Part shown: positions 42,597-51,655 of the stretch, in pieces
How positions within the stretch are numbered: position 1 is the stretch's first letter
How the letters are laid out: each line of letters starts with the position of its first letter
Source of the DNA: Pandoraea eparura
Lineage (GTDB): Bacteria; Pseudomonadota; Gammaproteobacteria; Burkholderiales; Burkholderiaceae
Assembly: GCF_902459725.1 (NCBI RefSeq)
Contig: NZ_CABPSH010000001.1
Location: forward strand, 248,001-312,000
Direction: 5' to 3'
DNA length: 64,000 nt
The notes under the pieces: model-generated
Told to the model about the DNA's origin: nothing
What the model saw: only the letters and a program-made list of their open reading frames with translations
Databases searched by the model: none
Position numbers and translations under genes: made by a program

Positions 42597-43946
42597 CTAG
42601 GGCGCCGAACGGCGATGCCCGCCGTTGCCGCTGCGCTTTTCCCCCGGCGCGGGTGGGGCAATCGCCGCCGCACGGCTCGCGGCCGTGATCACCTCGACCT
42701 TGGCGCCGTCGCGCAGCTTGTCCATGCCGTCGATCACGAGCTTCTCGCCCGGCGCGATGCCCGACTCGACCGCCACATGGGTGCCGTCGGTCGGCCCGAG
42801 CTTCACGGTCTTGAGCTTGACCGTCTGATCCGGCTGCACCGTATAAACGAAACTACCCTGCGTGCCGCGCTGCACCGCCGCGCTCGGAATCAGCGTGGCG
42901 CCCTTGAGCGTGTCGACGAGCATCTTCACGTTGACGAACTGGTTCGGGAACAACAGGCCGTCGCGATTGGCAAATTCCGCCTTGAGCTTGACGGTGCCGG
43001 TCGTCGTATCGATCTGGTTGTCGATGGAGGCGAGCTTGCCGGTGGCCAGCTTCACCTTGCCCGAGCGATCGAAGGCCTCGACCGGCAGCGTTTCCCCGTC
43101 ACGCGAGCGCTTGATGACCTTCGGCAGGTTGTCTTCGGGAATGGTGTAGACGACGGTAATCGGTGTGACCTCGTTGATGATGACGATGCCGTTGGTGTCC
43201 GAGGCGTGAATGATGTTGCCCGGATCGACTTGACGCAGCCCCGCGAGCCCCGAGACCGGCGCGGTCACGCTTGCGTAGTTCAATTGCAGGCGAGCGTTGC
43301 CGAGCTGTCCTTCGTCTGATTTGACCGTTCCTTCGTACTGCTTGACGAGCGCGCGCTGCGTGTCCACGGTCTGGGCGGCGATCGAGTCCTGCTTGAGCAG
43401 CGTCTCGTAGCGGGCGAGGTCGATCTGCGCATTCTTGAGCAGCGCCTGATCGCGGGCGAGCTGACCTTCCATCTGGGTGACCTGCACCTGGAACGCCCGC
43501 GGATCGATTTCGGCAAGCAACTGGCCTTCCTTGACCATGTCGCCTTCCTTGAAATGCACCTTCATGAGCTGGCCATCGACGCGCGAATGCACGGTGACGC
43601 TGCGCGTGGGAACGACGGTGCCCAGCCCATTGAGGAAGACCGGCATATCGCCCGTCTTCGCCTCGACCGCCGTCACCGGCGTGGCGGCGCCGCCCATGCC
43701 GCCCGGCGGACCGCCGCGTCGCCCACCCGCCTGGGCCGGGCCCTGGGCGCTTTGCGAATGCAGACGGTAATACACGCCCCCGGCGATGAGCACGACGATC
43801 AGCCCGATCACGGTGGGCACGAGCCAGCGACGCGTGCGCGAGGCCGCGGGCGCTGGGCCGGTGTCGCGTTGTGTGCCGATGGTGGCGGACGCAGGCCGAT
43901 CAGAACCGTTCGGTGGTTCGGAACCGTGGGGACCGTGCTCGGTCAT
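42597..43946 (-). CDS. mdtA: RND efflux membrane fusion protein, MdtA-like
   Basis: Periplasmic adaptor linking the MdtBC permease to the outer membrane channel. It has 449 residues. A cytoplasmic polar N-terminus (about 1-40) is followed by one membrane anchor (LVPTVIGLIVVLIAGGVYY, about 45-63), a Gly-rich linker (GGRRGGPPGGMGGAA) and the lipoyl half-motif VTVHSRVDGQLMKVHFKEGD. The alpha-hairpin is short, with the second lipoyl half at SVTAPVSGLAGLRQVDPGNI. The beta-barrel and membrane-proximal domains follow. It is the first gene of the operon. The pump class is clear; substrates (in E. coli novobiocin, bile salts) are not established here. Confidence 0.92.
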   Translation of the reverse strand: MTEHGPHGSEPPNGSDRPASATIGTQRDTGPAPAASRTRRWLVPTVIGLIVVLIAGGVYYRLHSQSAQGPAQAGGRRGGPPGGMGGAATPVTAVEAKTGDMPVFLNGLGTVVPTRSVTVHSRVDGQLMKVHFKEGDMVKEGQLLAEIDPRAFQVQVTQMEGQLARDQALLKNAQIDLARYETLLKQDSIAAQTVDTQRALVKQYEGTVKSDEGQLGNARLQLNYASVTAPVSGLAGLRQVDPGNIIHASDTNGIVIINEVTPITVVYTIPEDNLPKVIKRSRDGETLPVEAFDRSGKVKLATGKLASIDNQIDTTTGTVKLKAEFANRDGLLFPNQFVNVKMLVDTLKGATLIPSAAVQRGTQGSFVYTVQPDQTVKLKTVKLGPTDGTHVAVESGIAPGEKLVIDGMDKLRDGAKVEVITAASRAAAIAPPAPGEKRSGNGGHRRSAP

Positions 43947-44451
43947 GACTTCCTCGTTACAGCGCAGTAGTGGGTGGATTCGTCCCGTATGGACGCGTGT
44001 CTTGTGGCCGGATTGCCGCGGCGCAGCAAACCATCCGGAAGCCCCGGGGGCCGTGCCTCACGCCAGATTCGGCTGATCAGCATAGCAGACCGTCGCAAAA
44101 AGCCCGATAGGACGGCTGATTACATCAGCTTTCCCCGCGGGGGATCGATAGCGGCGCGGCAAAGAAGAGACCGACCGCGCGAGCGATGGTTCGCATGGAA
44201 GCGTTGGCGCTGCCCCTTGTGATGCGCTGCGTTGCCTTGTCGCAGCACTCTCGCGACGCGAGACGTACGACTGGGTGTGCGGATTTGGCCACCGACAGGG
44301 TCGGCTCGCCGGTTAGATCAAAGCTTACGCGATGGGGGCGAAATTCGTGTGTCACCGACGCTGGCTCTATTATTACGCAACGTTACGGGTGACCAATGCT
44401 GTAATGTCTGGAAACAAAACCCGCGTCAAGCCATGCGGGGAGGCCACTATC
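43947..44451. promoter_or_regulatory. Divergent control region of mdtABC and the two-component genes
   Basis: These 505 bases hold no supported gene. They include a perfect 15-base palindrome TCTCGCG-A-CGCGAGA (44249-44263) and an AT-richer block with AACGTT and repeated TTAC/GTAA elements (44365-44410). Promoters for both directions and the response-regulator binding sites are expected here. Confidence 0.45.
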
Positions 44452-45198
44452 ATGACAACACTACCTGTCCGAGCGAATATGAAGATTCTTGTTGTCGACG
44501 ACGACCCCGATCTGCGCGACCTGCTGCGCGAGTACCTGAGCCGTCACGGCTTCTCGGTCGCCGTGATGCACGACGGCGACGGATTGGCGGCACGCCTGGA
44601 GCGTGAGCGCCCCGCCCTGATCGTGCTCGACCTGATGATGCCCAAGGTCGATGGCCTCACGGCCCTGCGGGACCTGCGCGCGCGCAACGATGATGTGCCG
44701 GTGATTCTGCTCACGGCGCGCAGCGACGAGATCGACCGCATCGTGGGGCTGGAAATCGGCGCCGACGACTATCTCGGCAAGCCGTTCAGCCCGCGCGAAT
44801 TGCTGGCGCGGATCAATGCCGTGCTGCGCCGTCGCAAGATGCCCGACGCCGCGGTGCCCGAGCAGCGCGAAAACTATACGTTCGGTCCGTTCGTGCTCGA
44901 CTTCCGCAGCCGCACGCTCACGCGCGATGCGCAACTGCTCACGCTGTCGGACGGCGAATACGGCTTGCTGCGCCTGCTGGTGAACCACGCCATGCAGGTG
45001 CTCTCGCGCGAGCGCATCATCGAATTGCTCTACGGTGCGGACAGCGACGTCAACGACCGCGGCATCGACGTGCAGATCTGGCGCCTGCGCCGCCTGCTCG
45101 ACGAAGACGCACAGAGCCCTCGCTTCATCCAGACCGTGCGCGGACGCGGCTACATCTTCGTTCCCGACGGTCAACGCGCCGACATGGTCACCGGTTGA
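44452..45198 (+). CDS. OmpR-family response regulator
   Basis: It has 248 residues. The start at 44452 (MTTLPVRANMKILVVDDDPD) has GGGGAGG 8 bases upstream; the ORF is open further 5' and MKIL at 44479 is an alternative. The receiver has phosphoacceptor D60 (LIVLDLMMPKVDG), the switch Thr in ILLTARSDE and the Lys in DDYLGKPFSPRELLARI. The C-terminal winged helix ends IQTVRGRGYIFVPDG. It is followed after 121 bases by its histidine kinase and is divergent from mdtABC, the same arrangement of parts as BaeR with mdtABC in enterics. Control of the pump is inferred. Confidence 0.93.
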   Translation: MTTLPVRANMKILVVDDDPDLRDLLREYLSRHGFSVAVMHDGDGLAARLERERPALIVLDLMMPKVDGLTALRDLRARNDDVPVILLTARSDEIDRIVGLEIGADDYLGKPFSPRELLARINAVLRRRKMPDAAVPEQRENYTFGPFVLDFRSRTLTRDAQLLTLSDGEYGLLRLLVNHAMQVLSRERIIELLYGADSDVNDRGIDVQIWRLRRLLDEDAQSPRFIQTVRGRGYIFVPDGQRADMVTG

Positions 45199-45319
45199 TG
45201 GGCCGGTGCCAGACGCAACGCATGGATGTCGTCCCACTCGGCGACGTCATCCCCCGGTCTGACAAGGACGCCGGCATGGCGCCGCTACCGCTTACCCCAG
45301 CCTACAGGCGGAGTCCTGC

Positions 45320-46594
45320 ATGAAAGGCCGTTTCGACACCTTGTTTGGCCGGCTCGCGTTGCTCATCATCGCGGCACTGGTCATCAGCCATTTCTCGTAC
45401 CTCACGATCCTGCGCAGCGATCACGACGAGACGCGCGTGCAGAATGCCGCGGAGCAAATGGCCTTCATCATCAAGGCGGCGGCCGAAGTCCACGACGGCA
45501 ACTCGACGCTCACGCTGCCCGATCTCGTGCAGGTCGTGCCGATCTCGTTCGCGCATGGCGACGTCTTCGAGCCTGTCAGCAAAAGCGCCCGGTTGACGAC
45601 CGAACTCGCCCGGCGCCTGCCGGCCGGCACGCAGTTGCGCGTGGAGCGCACGCCACCGCCGCGTATCTGGGCACGCCTGCCGGGCCGCGACTACTGGATC
45701 GCCACGCCGGTGCTGTCGGTGCGCAACCCACCGGGTACCGCCACAATTCTGCCTGGCCTGGCGGCGGTTCTCGGCATTACGGTCATCTTTGCGTTGTTCG
45801 CGGCGTGGCAGTTGCAACGGCCGGTGCGGGACATGGCCGCGGCCGCCGAGCAACTCGCGACCCATCGGGTTCGCACCCAGGTCAAGGAGCGCGGCCCGCT
45901 GGAGTTGCGTCAATTGACCGAGCGTTTCAATCGCATGAGCCACGACATCGTGCAAACGGATCGGGAGCGAAACACCATGCTTGCCGGGATCGCGCACGAT
46001 CTGAAGACACCGCTCGCCCGGTTGCGCCTGCGCGCCGAAATGATCGACGACGCGCAGATGAGCGAAGGCATTACGCGCGACGCCGAATCGATGACGCGCA
46101 TCGTCGATCAGTTCCTGCTGTTTGCCCGGGGCATCGAGATGGAGAGTGCGGCGTCGCCGGTCGAAGCCCGCATTCCCGCCTTGATTGCGCCGTTCCTCGA
46201 CCAGGGCTATGCCATCGAACTGGATCTGCAGGCCGGGCCGGGCTTCAAGCTTCGGCAGACCTATCTCGAGCGCATCGTCAACAACCTGCTCGATAACGCG
46301 GTGACTTACGGCCGCGCGCCGCTCGCGATCCGCACATCGCACGATGCCAGCGGCTGGCGTCTCGTGATCGAAGACAGCGGCCCGGGCATTGCCAACGAGG
46401 ACATCAATCGCATCGTGCGGCCCTTCGTACGACTCGACCCGGCGCGCGGCGGCAATGCGCATTGCGGGCTGGGTCTCGCCATTGTCGACAAGCTCACCCA
46501 GCAACTGGGCGGACGCGTATCGTTCAGCAATCGACCCACCGGCGGCTTGCAGGTCACGCTGATGTTCCCGCCGGAGGATCCGGGCTCGGAATAA
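45320..46594 (+). CDS. Sensor histidine kinase, EnvZ-like
   Basis: It has 424 residues. Helix 1 (about 11-31, LALLIIAALVISHFSYLTIL) and helix 2 (about 140-160, ILPGLAAVLGITVIFALFAAW) bracket a periplasmic sensor loop of about 110 residues. HAMP follows, then the H box AGIAHDLKTPLARLRLRAEM with H226 as phosphorylation site. The ATPase domain has N (IVNNLLDNAVTYG), G1 (VIEDSGPGIANED) and G2 (GNAHCGLGLAIVDKL) boxes. It is the partner of the upstream OmpR-family regulator. The stimulus cannot be read from the loop. Confidence 0.94.
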   Translation: MKGRFDTLFGRLALLIIAALVISHFSYLTILRSDHDETRVQNAAEQMAFIIKAAAEVHDGNSTLTLPDLVQVVPISFAHGDVFEPVSKSARLTTELARRLPAGTQLRVERTPPPRIWARLPGRDYWIATPVLSVRNPPGTATILPGLAAVLGITVIFALFAAWQLQRPVRDMAAAAEQLATHRVRTQVKERGPLELRQLTERFNRMSHDIVQTDRERNTMLAGIAHDLKTPLARLRLRAEMIDDAQMSEGITRDAESMTRIVDQFLLFARGIEMESAASPVEARIPALIAPFLDQGYAIELDLQAGPGFKLRQTYLERIVNNLLDNAVTYGRAPLAIRTSHDASGWRLVIEDSGPGIANEDINRIVRPFVRLDPARGGNAHCGLGLAIVDKLTQQLGGRVSFSNRPTGGLQVTLMFPPEDPGSE

Positions 46595-46601
46595 GCGGAG
46601 T

Positions 46602-46705
46602 CGGTGGAATCGGTGGAATCGGTGGAATCGAGGAAAGCGGGAAAGCGGGAAAGCGGGAAAGCGGGAGTTCGGGAGTTCGGGAGTTCGGGAGTTCGGGAGT
46701 TCGGC
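46602..46705. repeat. Composite short tandem repeat array
   Basis: Three arrays abut: CGGTGGAAT (9 bases) three times at 46602-46629, AAAGCGGG (8 bases) four times at 46634-46665, and AGTTCGGG (8 bases) four times plus a partial fifth at 46666-46705. The two octamers share the CGGG end and differ only in the middle. They lie just after the kinase stop, outside any gene. Confidence 0.9.
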
Positions 46706-46783
46706 GGGAAGCATCGTGCATCGGCGCCCAGGCGTCTCACCCTGACACGCCGCAAACGCTCTTCGCATCACGCCTCGCACCAT

Positions 46784-46822
46784 AAAAAAACCCGCCATCG
46801 GTGCACGAACGGCGGATTTTGT
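46784..46822. terminator. Bidirectional terminator between kinase and hns
   Basis: AAAAAAACCCGCC and GGCGGATTTTGT flank a short CGTTCG-type loop region and give A- and T-rich ends on both strands, as expected between convergent genes. Confidence 0.65.
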
Positions 46823-47025
46823 CTTTCACGGCACTGCATCACATCAAGCCACAGCCAGGCGATCCGGGTTTGGGGGGGCAATGCGACGACTGGGCTGCTG
46901 CGTTACTGCTCACTGGGACACGGCGCCGATAACCGGTCGCCGCGCACGTTGGGACGACGCGGCGACAGTGGCTCCCCGCCCCCTGACATGTGACCGGCAA
47001 TACCCGTCCAGCCTGAGCCTGGGAA
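46823..47025. other. Gap before hns stop
   Basis: Together with the repeat array this fills the 431 bases between the kinase and hns. This part shows no ORF, repeat or promoter that I can support. Confidence 0.4.
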
Positions 47026-47316
47026 TTACTTGATCAGGAATTTCTCTTTGTTCTTGCCGACCCACTTCGGGGCGCGGCCACGGCCCGACCACGTTTCGCC
47101 CGTGGCCGGATTCATGTACTTCGGCGCAATCTGGGCGCGCGCGGCGCGGCGGCGACCATCTGTCGCAGCAAGTCCCAGATCCTTGGCGGACAGTTCATAT
47201 TCCTGAATCTTCTGTTTGACTTCAGCGATGACCTGAGCCACTTCACGGGCACGGGCCTCTTCGATTTGTTTTTCGATCTTTTCGCGCTGCGCGACGAGTT
47301 CTTTATAGCTTGCCAT
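47026..47316 (-). CDS. hns: H-NS family nucleoid-associated protein
   Basis: It has 96 residues, the short H-NS form common in Burkholderiaceae. The start is at 47316 (MASYKELVAQREKIEKQIEE), with AAGGA 9 bases upstream; a longer frame to 47352 lacks this. The N-terminal half is a coiled-coil dimerisation region and the C-terminal domain ends PATGETWSGRGRAPKWV, with the AT-hook-like GRGR core that reads the minor groove of AT-rich DNA. It silences AT-rich, often acquired, genes. The AT-rich DNA directly upstream suggests autoregulation. Confidence 0.94.
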   Translation of the reverse strand: MASYKELVAQREKIEKQIEEARAREVAQVIAEVKQKIQEYELSAKDLGLAATDGRRRAARAQIAPKYMNPATGETWSGRGRAPKWVGKNKEKFLIK

Positions 47317-48158
47317 CTGGCGTGTCCTTAGGTTGTTAAAATGGATCGCCACTTAAAATAGCACGAGTTTTAATAATTTGAAAACCGCATTTCCAGAGAG
47401 TGCGTCTGTGAATGCCGAAATCGCATTGAATCGTCCCATCGATGCTTCAGAAAATGCACAGCATCTGGGCATGAATCCGGGATTACCATTGAATCCGCCA
47501 CGTCCATATCGGTGGATAAGCGCAGCCAATCGCCTCATCATCCGGGGCAATTGCCGACCACCGCGTGCCGAACACGACACGACGCGACAAGTTCACGCAT
47601 TCTCCTGCAAGGTTTGGTAAGTCTTTTCCGTCGAAAAAGGGCAATGTCCGAGACACCGACGCCCGCCGTCATCGAGAACTCAAGCGATACGATCGCAAGC
47701 CGTCGAGCACCATCCGATCATTCCGGCATCCGAAAGACTTCACCGATTCGGATTCTTCGCATTGGAGCGCCGTAATTTACGGATACGCGGAGGCGACCCT
47801 GGATCCTGGAGATTCACCGAGCATCGTCTGGCGCGAGATCAGCAGCTTGAATCACCGGCATCATCGGGCGATTCTCGATTTGGTAACGTCGATATTCGAC
47901 TCAATCGAGAAAAATTCGTGTCATTCCCGCTATTGACCTGGAACATCAAACGCAGGCTTCGACGTCATTTCCTGAATCGAGCGCCATTTCGCAAGGGGGG
48001 CGCGGTCGGCCGAACACTACCGCTCGCCACGATCCGTATGGCAGTATTGACGCACACGGACGCAACATTCGCGCGAACCGAATTAAGTCAACACAGAATT
48101 GTCACAATCGGCGATTTGTCATTCGAATTCATACGAATTCAACCTGGATCTTGAACGC
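47317..48158. other. AT-richer intergenic region upstream of hns
   Basis: 842 bases with clearly lower GC than the surroundings. Open frames exist (such as 47762-48154 plus strand) but show neither codon bias nor a domain I can recognise, so I call no gene. The hns promoter lies at its left end (AT-rich 47320-47400). A repeated CGAATTC (48124-48140) lies near the right end, just before the GNAT gene. An unannotated small RNA or a remnant gene is possible. Confidence 0.4.
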
Positions 48159-48767
48159 ATGAGCACGTCGACCATGGCTGAGAATTCTCATTCACCTTTC
48201 GGCACGCCCGCGCCGACGTTAAGCACCGAGCGCACGATCCTGCGTCAGTGGTGCCCCGAGGACTTGCCGCTTTTCGCCGCGCTCAACGCCGACCGAGACG
48301 TCATGCGCCACTTTCCGACGACCCTCGACCGGGCCCAGAGCGACGCCATCGCGCACCGGCTGGCACAGCATATCGAGACCCATGGCTACGGCCCCTGGGC
48401 ACTGGAGATTCCGGGCGTGACGCCGTTCGCGGGGTTCGTCGGGCTGATGCGCGTGGGTTTCGACGCCCCTTTCGTGCCGGCCGTGGAGATCGGCTGGCGG
48501 CTGGCGCGCGCCTGGTGGTCGAAGGGATACGCGACGGAGGCGGCCATCGCCGTCGCCCAATTCGCCTTTGAAACGCTCGATCTGGAGGCCCTGGTCTCGT
48601 TCACCGTGCCCGCCAACGTCCGCTCGCGCGCGGTCATGGAACGCATCGGCATGCGCCACTGCCCCGGCGAAGACTTTCTGCATCCGTTGGTGCCGCCGGG
48701 CCACCGGATGCGCCGTCATGTGCTGTATCGGCTCGACGCCCACGAATTGGCGGCCAACAAGGGCTAG
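48159..48767 (+). CDS. GNAT-family N-acetyltransferase
   Basis: It has 202 residues. ATG at 48159 (MSTSTMAENSH) is chosen because the upstream 60 bases of frame are AT-rich and non-coding in style. LSTERTILRQWCPEDLPLFA is the RimJ/RimL-type opening, WWSKGYATEAAIAVAQFAFE (about 126-145) the acetyl-CoA binding segment of motif A, and VPANVRSRAVMERIGMRHCP motif B. It acetylates an amine with acetyl-CoA in the cytoplasm; the acceptor is unknown. It is close to the MFS gene 76 bases downstream and may share a transcript with it. Confidence 0.88.
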   Translation: MSTSTMAENSHSPFGTPAPTLSTERTILRQWCPEDLPLFAALNADRDVMRHFPTTLDRAQSDAIAHRLAQHIETHGYGPWALEIPGVTPFAGFVGLMRVGFDAPFVPAVEIGWRLARAWWSKGYATEAAIAVAQFAFETLDLEALVSFTVPANVRSRAVMERIGMRHCPGEDFLHPLVPPGHRMRRHVLYRLDAHELAANKG

Positions 48768-48843
48768 ACGTCGCCTCAGCGATTGAAGCGTCTGCTTAAA
48801 TCGTGGGACAATTCGATTCTTTGCGCCAGCCGTTTCCCCCATT

Positions 48844-50226
48844 GTGTCGCGCGCCGTCATCATTCCGCTCATCATCGCTTGCGCCCTGTTCATGGAGAAC
48901 ATCGACGCCACGGTGATCACCACCTCGTTGCCCGCCATGGCGCGAGACCTGCATCAAGACCCGATTTCGCTGAAGATGGCCCTCACCGCCTACGTGGTCG
49001 GGCTGGGCATCTTCATTCCGATCTGCGGCTGGGTCTCCGACCGCTTTGGCGCGCGCAATGTCTTCCGCACGGCGATCGGCATCTTCATGGCCGGTTCGAT
49101 CCTCTGCGCACTGTCGTTTTCGCTGACAACATTCGTGTTCGCGCGCTTCCTGCAGGGCGTGGGCGGCGCGATGATGGTGCCGGTCGGTCGTCTCGTGATC
49201 TTTCGTGCGGTGCCCAAGCACGATCTGGTCAAGGCCATTGGCTACCTGACGATGCCCGCGCTGCTCGGCCCAGTCATCGGCCCGCCACTCGGCGGCGCGA
49301 TCACGGCCTACCTGCACTGGCGCTGGATCTTCTTCGTCAATATTCCCGTGAGCCTGCTCGGCATCTACCTCGCGGGCAAATACATCGACAACGAGCGCGG
49401 CGGCGACGCCGGACGCCTCGACACGCTCGGCTTCCTCCTCTCCGCGCTCGGCAGCGGCCTGCTCATGCTGGGGCTGGCCATGATCGGTGAGCCGCATATC
49501 GACGGCAGCGTTGTCGTCACCTTGTGTGCCGTGGGGGCTATCTTTGTCTACGCCTACTGGCACCACGCCAATCGTGTGGACGCGCCCCTGCTCGACCTGC
49601 GGTTACTGCGTATTCCGACATTCCACGCCAGTGTCGTCGGCGGCTCGCTCTTTCGCATCGGACTGGGGGCCGTGCCCTTTCTGCTGCCGTTGGCGCTGCA
49701 GGAAGGGCTGCATATGGATCCGTTCGAATCCGGCATGATTACCTGCGCATCGGCGTTCGGGGCGATCTTCATGAAGGCGATTGCGCAGCGCGTGCTGGCG
49801 CAATTCGGCTTTCGTCGCGTGCTGATCGTCAATGCGGCGCTGGCCGGTTTGGCGCTGTCGTCTTACGGGCTCTTCACGCATGACACACCGGTGATCGTGA
49901 TGATCGCGGTCGTGGCCTTTGGCGGCTTCTTCCCGTCGCTGCAATTCACTTGCCTGAACTCGATCGTGTACGCCGATATCGCCAGCGCCGACGCCAGCCG
50001 CGCGACGAGTCTGGCGAGTGTGGTTCAGCAGTTGTCGCTCGGGCTGGGTGTGACGATCTCGGGGATGGTGCTGCAGGCGAGCAGCCGGCTCGCCGGTCAC
50101 GAACACCTGACCACCCGCGATTTCCTGCCGGCGTTCCTCGTGATCGGGCTGTTCGCGTGGCTGTCGATCCCGGTTACCCGCCATCTGGCCGCCGACGCGG
50201 GCACGGAGCTGGCGAGAATGCGCTGA
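48844..50226 (+). CDS. MFS transporter, DHA2 (EmrB/QacA) family
   Basis: It has 460 residues with a GTG start at 48844 (MSRAVIIPLIIACALFMENI). The D of MENIDATVITTSLPAMARDL in helix 1 is motif D1 of drug:H+ antiporters. GWVSDRFGARNVFRTAIGIF is motif A in loop 2-3, and the LTMPALLGPVIGPPLGGAIT stretch in helix 5 is motif C. WIFFVNIPVSLLGIY is the typical DHA2 helix 6. Thirteen or fourteen hydrophobic segments can be traced. It exports hydrophobic compounds with proton antiport; the substrate is unknown. Confidence 0.92.
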   Translation: MSRAVIIPLIIACALFMENIDATVITTSLPAMARDLHQDPISLKMALTAYVVGLGIFIPICGWVSDRFGARNVFRTAIGIFMAGSILCALSFSLTTFVFARFLQGVGGAMMVPVGRLVIFRAVPKHDLVKAIGYLTMPALLGPVIGPPLGGAITAYLHWRWIFFVNIPVSLLGIYLAGKYIDNERGGDAGRLDTLGFLLSALGSGLLMLGLAMIGEPHIDGSVVVTLCAVGAIFVYAYWHHANRVDAPLLDLRLLRIPTFHASVVGGSLFRIGLGAVPFLLPLALQEGLHMDPFESGMITCASAFGAIFMKAIAQRVLAQFGFRRVLIVNAALAGLALSSYGLFTHDTPVIVMIAVVAFGGFFPSLQFTCLNSIVYADIASADASRATSLASVVQQLSLGLGVTISGMVLQASSRLAGHEHLTTRDFLPAFLVIGLFAWLSIPVTRHLAADAGTELARMR

Positions 50227-50264
50227 GTCGCGCACGACTTTGCGCGACTTCGCGCGACGTCGCG

Positions 50265-50687
50265 TTACTTCGTGTCGCCGCGCGTCACGATCGCGTGCAG
50301 CGCCATGCCGGCAACCATGGCGACGACAAACAACAATCCCTTGCCCGACCCCGCGCCAAGCAGCACCAGTGCGGGTCCCGGACAAATCCCGGCGATCCCC
50401 CAGCCGACGCCGAACGTCAACGCCCCGAGCACCAGCCGTTTGTCGAGACCCTTTGCCCCCGGCCAAGCGCGCGGCTCGCCGGTCCATGCCAGCGCCCGCG
50501 AACGCGCCAGCCGGAACCCGACCAGCCCCACGGCGATGGCACCACCCATCACGAACGCCAGCGACGGATCCCACTGACCGGCCAGGTCAAGAAAGCCCAG
50601 TACCTTCGCCGGATTCGCCATGCCTGCGAGAATCAGGCCAAGCCCGAAGACGAGGCCGCCAATGAACGCAAACAGCAGCTTTTTCAT
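50265..50687 (-). CDS. YeeE/YedE-type membrane protein, second half (DUF6691-like)
   Basis: It has 140 residues and about four helices: [20 protein letters not shown], then [39 protein letters not shown] and [19 protein letters not shown]. The [19 protein letters not shown] loop is the conserved Cys segment of the YeeE/YedE family, which carries thiosulfate or other sulfur species. Its ATG overlaps the stop of the first half (50684-50687), so the two make one split transporter. The substrate is probably a reduced sulfur compound, given the locus. Confidence 0.9.
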   Translation of the reverse strand: MKKLLFAFIGGLVFGLGLILAGMANPAKVLGFLDLAGQWDPSLAFVMGGAIAVGLVGFRLARSRALAWTGEPRAWPGAKGLDKRLVLGALTFGVGWGIAGICPGPALVLLGAGSGKGLLFVVAMVAGMALHAIVTRGDTK

Positions 50688-51130
50688 GCCGCACCTCCGA
50701 GGTTGAGCACATGACGCACGACGAACACCGTCAGGAAGCCCATCGCCATGAAACACAGCGTGGCGACGAGCGAGCGCCACGACAGGCGCGACAACCCGCA
50801 GACGCCGTGGCCGCTCGTGCAGCCCGATCCGAGTCGCGTGCCAAAGCCGACCAGTACGCCCGCCGTGATGAGCATGGCGGCACTGGCGTCGATCTGCGCC
50901 GCGGGCACGACGGCCACCGCGCGATACGCCCACGGTGCCGCCATCAATCCGACGACGAAGGCGACGCGCCAGCCCACATCGCCCGAGACGGGGCGCAGCA
51001 GGCCACCCGCGATGCCGGAGATGCCCGCGATGCGCCCGGTCGCCAGCATCAGCCAGACGGCAGCAACGCCAATCAGCACACCGCCGGCCAGCGCGGTCCA
51101 TGGAGTGAAGTGAAGGGTATCGAGGGTCAT
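50684..51130 (-). CDS. YeeE/YedE family sulfur transporter, first half
   Basis: It has 148 residues with four helices. [20 protein letters not shown] (about 100-119) is the Cys-containing signature of this family, in which cysteines relay a sulfur species through the membrane. It is followed with a 4-base overlap by the second half. It lies 23 bases after the BigR-type gene on the same strand, and the MBL hydrolase is divergent, so the locus is devoted to sulfide or persulfide handling. Confidence 0.9.
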   Translation of the reverse strand: MTLDTLHFTPWTALAGGVLIGVAAVWLMLATGRIAGISGIAGGLLRPVSGDVGWRVAFVVGLMAAPWAYRAVAVVPAAQIDASAAMLITAGVLVGFGTRLGSGCTSGHGVCGLSRLSWRSLVATLCFMAMGFLTVFVVRHVLNLGGAA

Positions 51131-51153
51131 GAGCGGAATGTCCCGTTAAGTCA

Positions 51154-51546
51154 TCAGGATTTCGGACAAAACTGGTCGTAGAGGCAAGCCAGCACCGCAA
51201 GCACCGCGCCATCGGCGACCGAATAGTAAATGCGCTTGCCGTCCCGCCGGGTCGTCACGAGCGACTCGGCACGCAATACGGCGAGCTGCTGCGAGAGCGT
51301 CGGTTGTCGGATGTCGAGCTGCGCCTCCAGCGCTCCCACGGACAACTCGCCTTGCGTCAGCTGACAAAGAATCAGCAGACGGTCTTCGTTGGCCAGCGCG
51401 CGCAGCAGCGCCGTGGCATCGCACGCGGCAGCGCGCAACCGCGCGACATCCAGCGAAGCGGCTTCCGGCGGGACGGCATCCAGCGGCGCGACGTCCGCAG
51501 GAACGCTCGCCCGGTCGTCAGGGGATAGCGCAGTCACTCTTGGCAT
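51154..51546 (-). CDS. bigR: ArsR-family persulfide sensor, BigR-type
   Basis: It has 130 residues from ATG at 51546; a TTG start at 51606 would add 20 residues and run through the AT-rich operator, so it is less likely. The ArsR winged helix (about 45-125) has GELSVGALEAQLDIRQPTLS and QLAVLRAESLVTTRRDGKRI. The cysteines C61 (LILCQL) and C127 (DQFCPKS) are 66 residues apart, exactly as C42 and C108 of Xylella BigR as I recall it. There they join under sulfide/persulfide and release DNA. It should repress the YeeE/YedE genes and the divergent hydrolase. Confidence 0.85.
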   Translation of the reverse strand: MPRVTALSPDDRASVPADVAPLDAVPPEAASLDVARLRAAACDATALLRALANEDRLLILCQLTQGELSVGALEAQLDIRQPTLSQQLAVLRAESLVTTRRDGKRIYYSVADGAVLAVLACLYDQFCPKS

Positions 51547-51600
51547 GGCAGGATCGACACAAATGAGACATTGTGGCGCGACGAGATGTCGCCTCGCCAC

Positions 51601-51642
51601 AATCAATTTACTTGATTATAATATATGAATTAATAAATTAAT
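51601..51642. promoter_or_regulatory. Candidate BigR operator and blh promoter
   Basis: AATCAA-TTTAC-TTGATT (51601-51617) is a perfect 6-5-6 palindrome. It runs into TATAAT (51617-51622), a -10 box for the plus-strand hydrolase gene, in a 42-base AT-rich island. ATTAAT-AA-ATTAAT follows at 51629-51642. Repressor binding here would block both directions. Confidence 0.6.
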
Positions 51643-51655
51643 GCAGGAGCCGATC

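Noticed and set aside
39374..42688. 1104-codon plus-strand open frame opposite mdtB
   Set aside because: The composition (runs of Arg, His, Gln, Asp) is that of a GC-rich antisense frame, and the minus strand encodes an unmistakable RND permease.
46602..46705. CRISPR-like repeats
   Set aside because: Units of 8-9 bases directly abut without spacers, so it is a simple tandem repeat.
47762..48154. 130-codon open frame before the GNAT gene
   Set aside because: No ribosome site, no codon bias, no recognisable domain; treated as non-coding.
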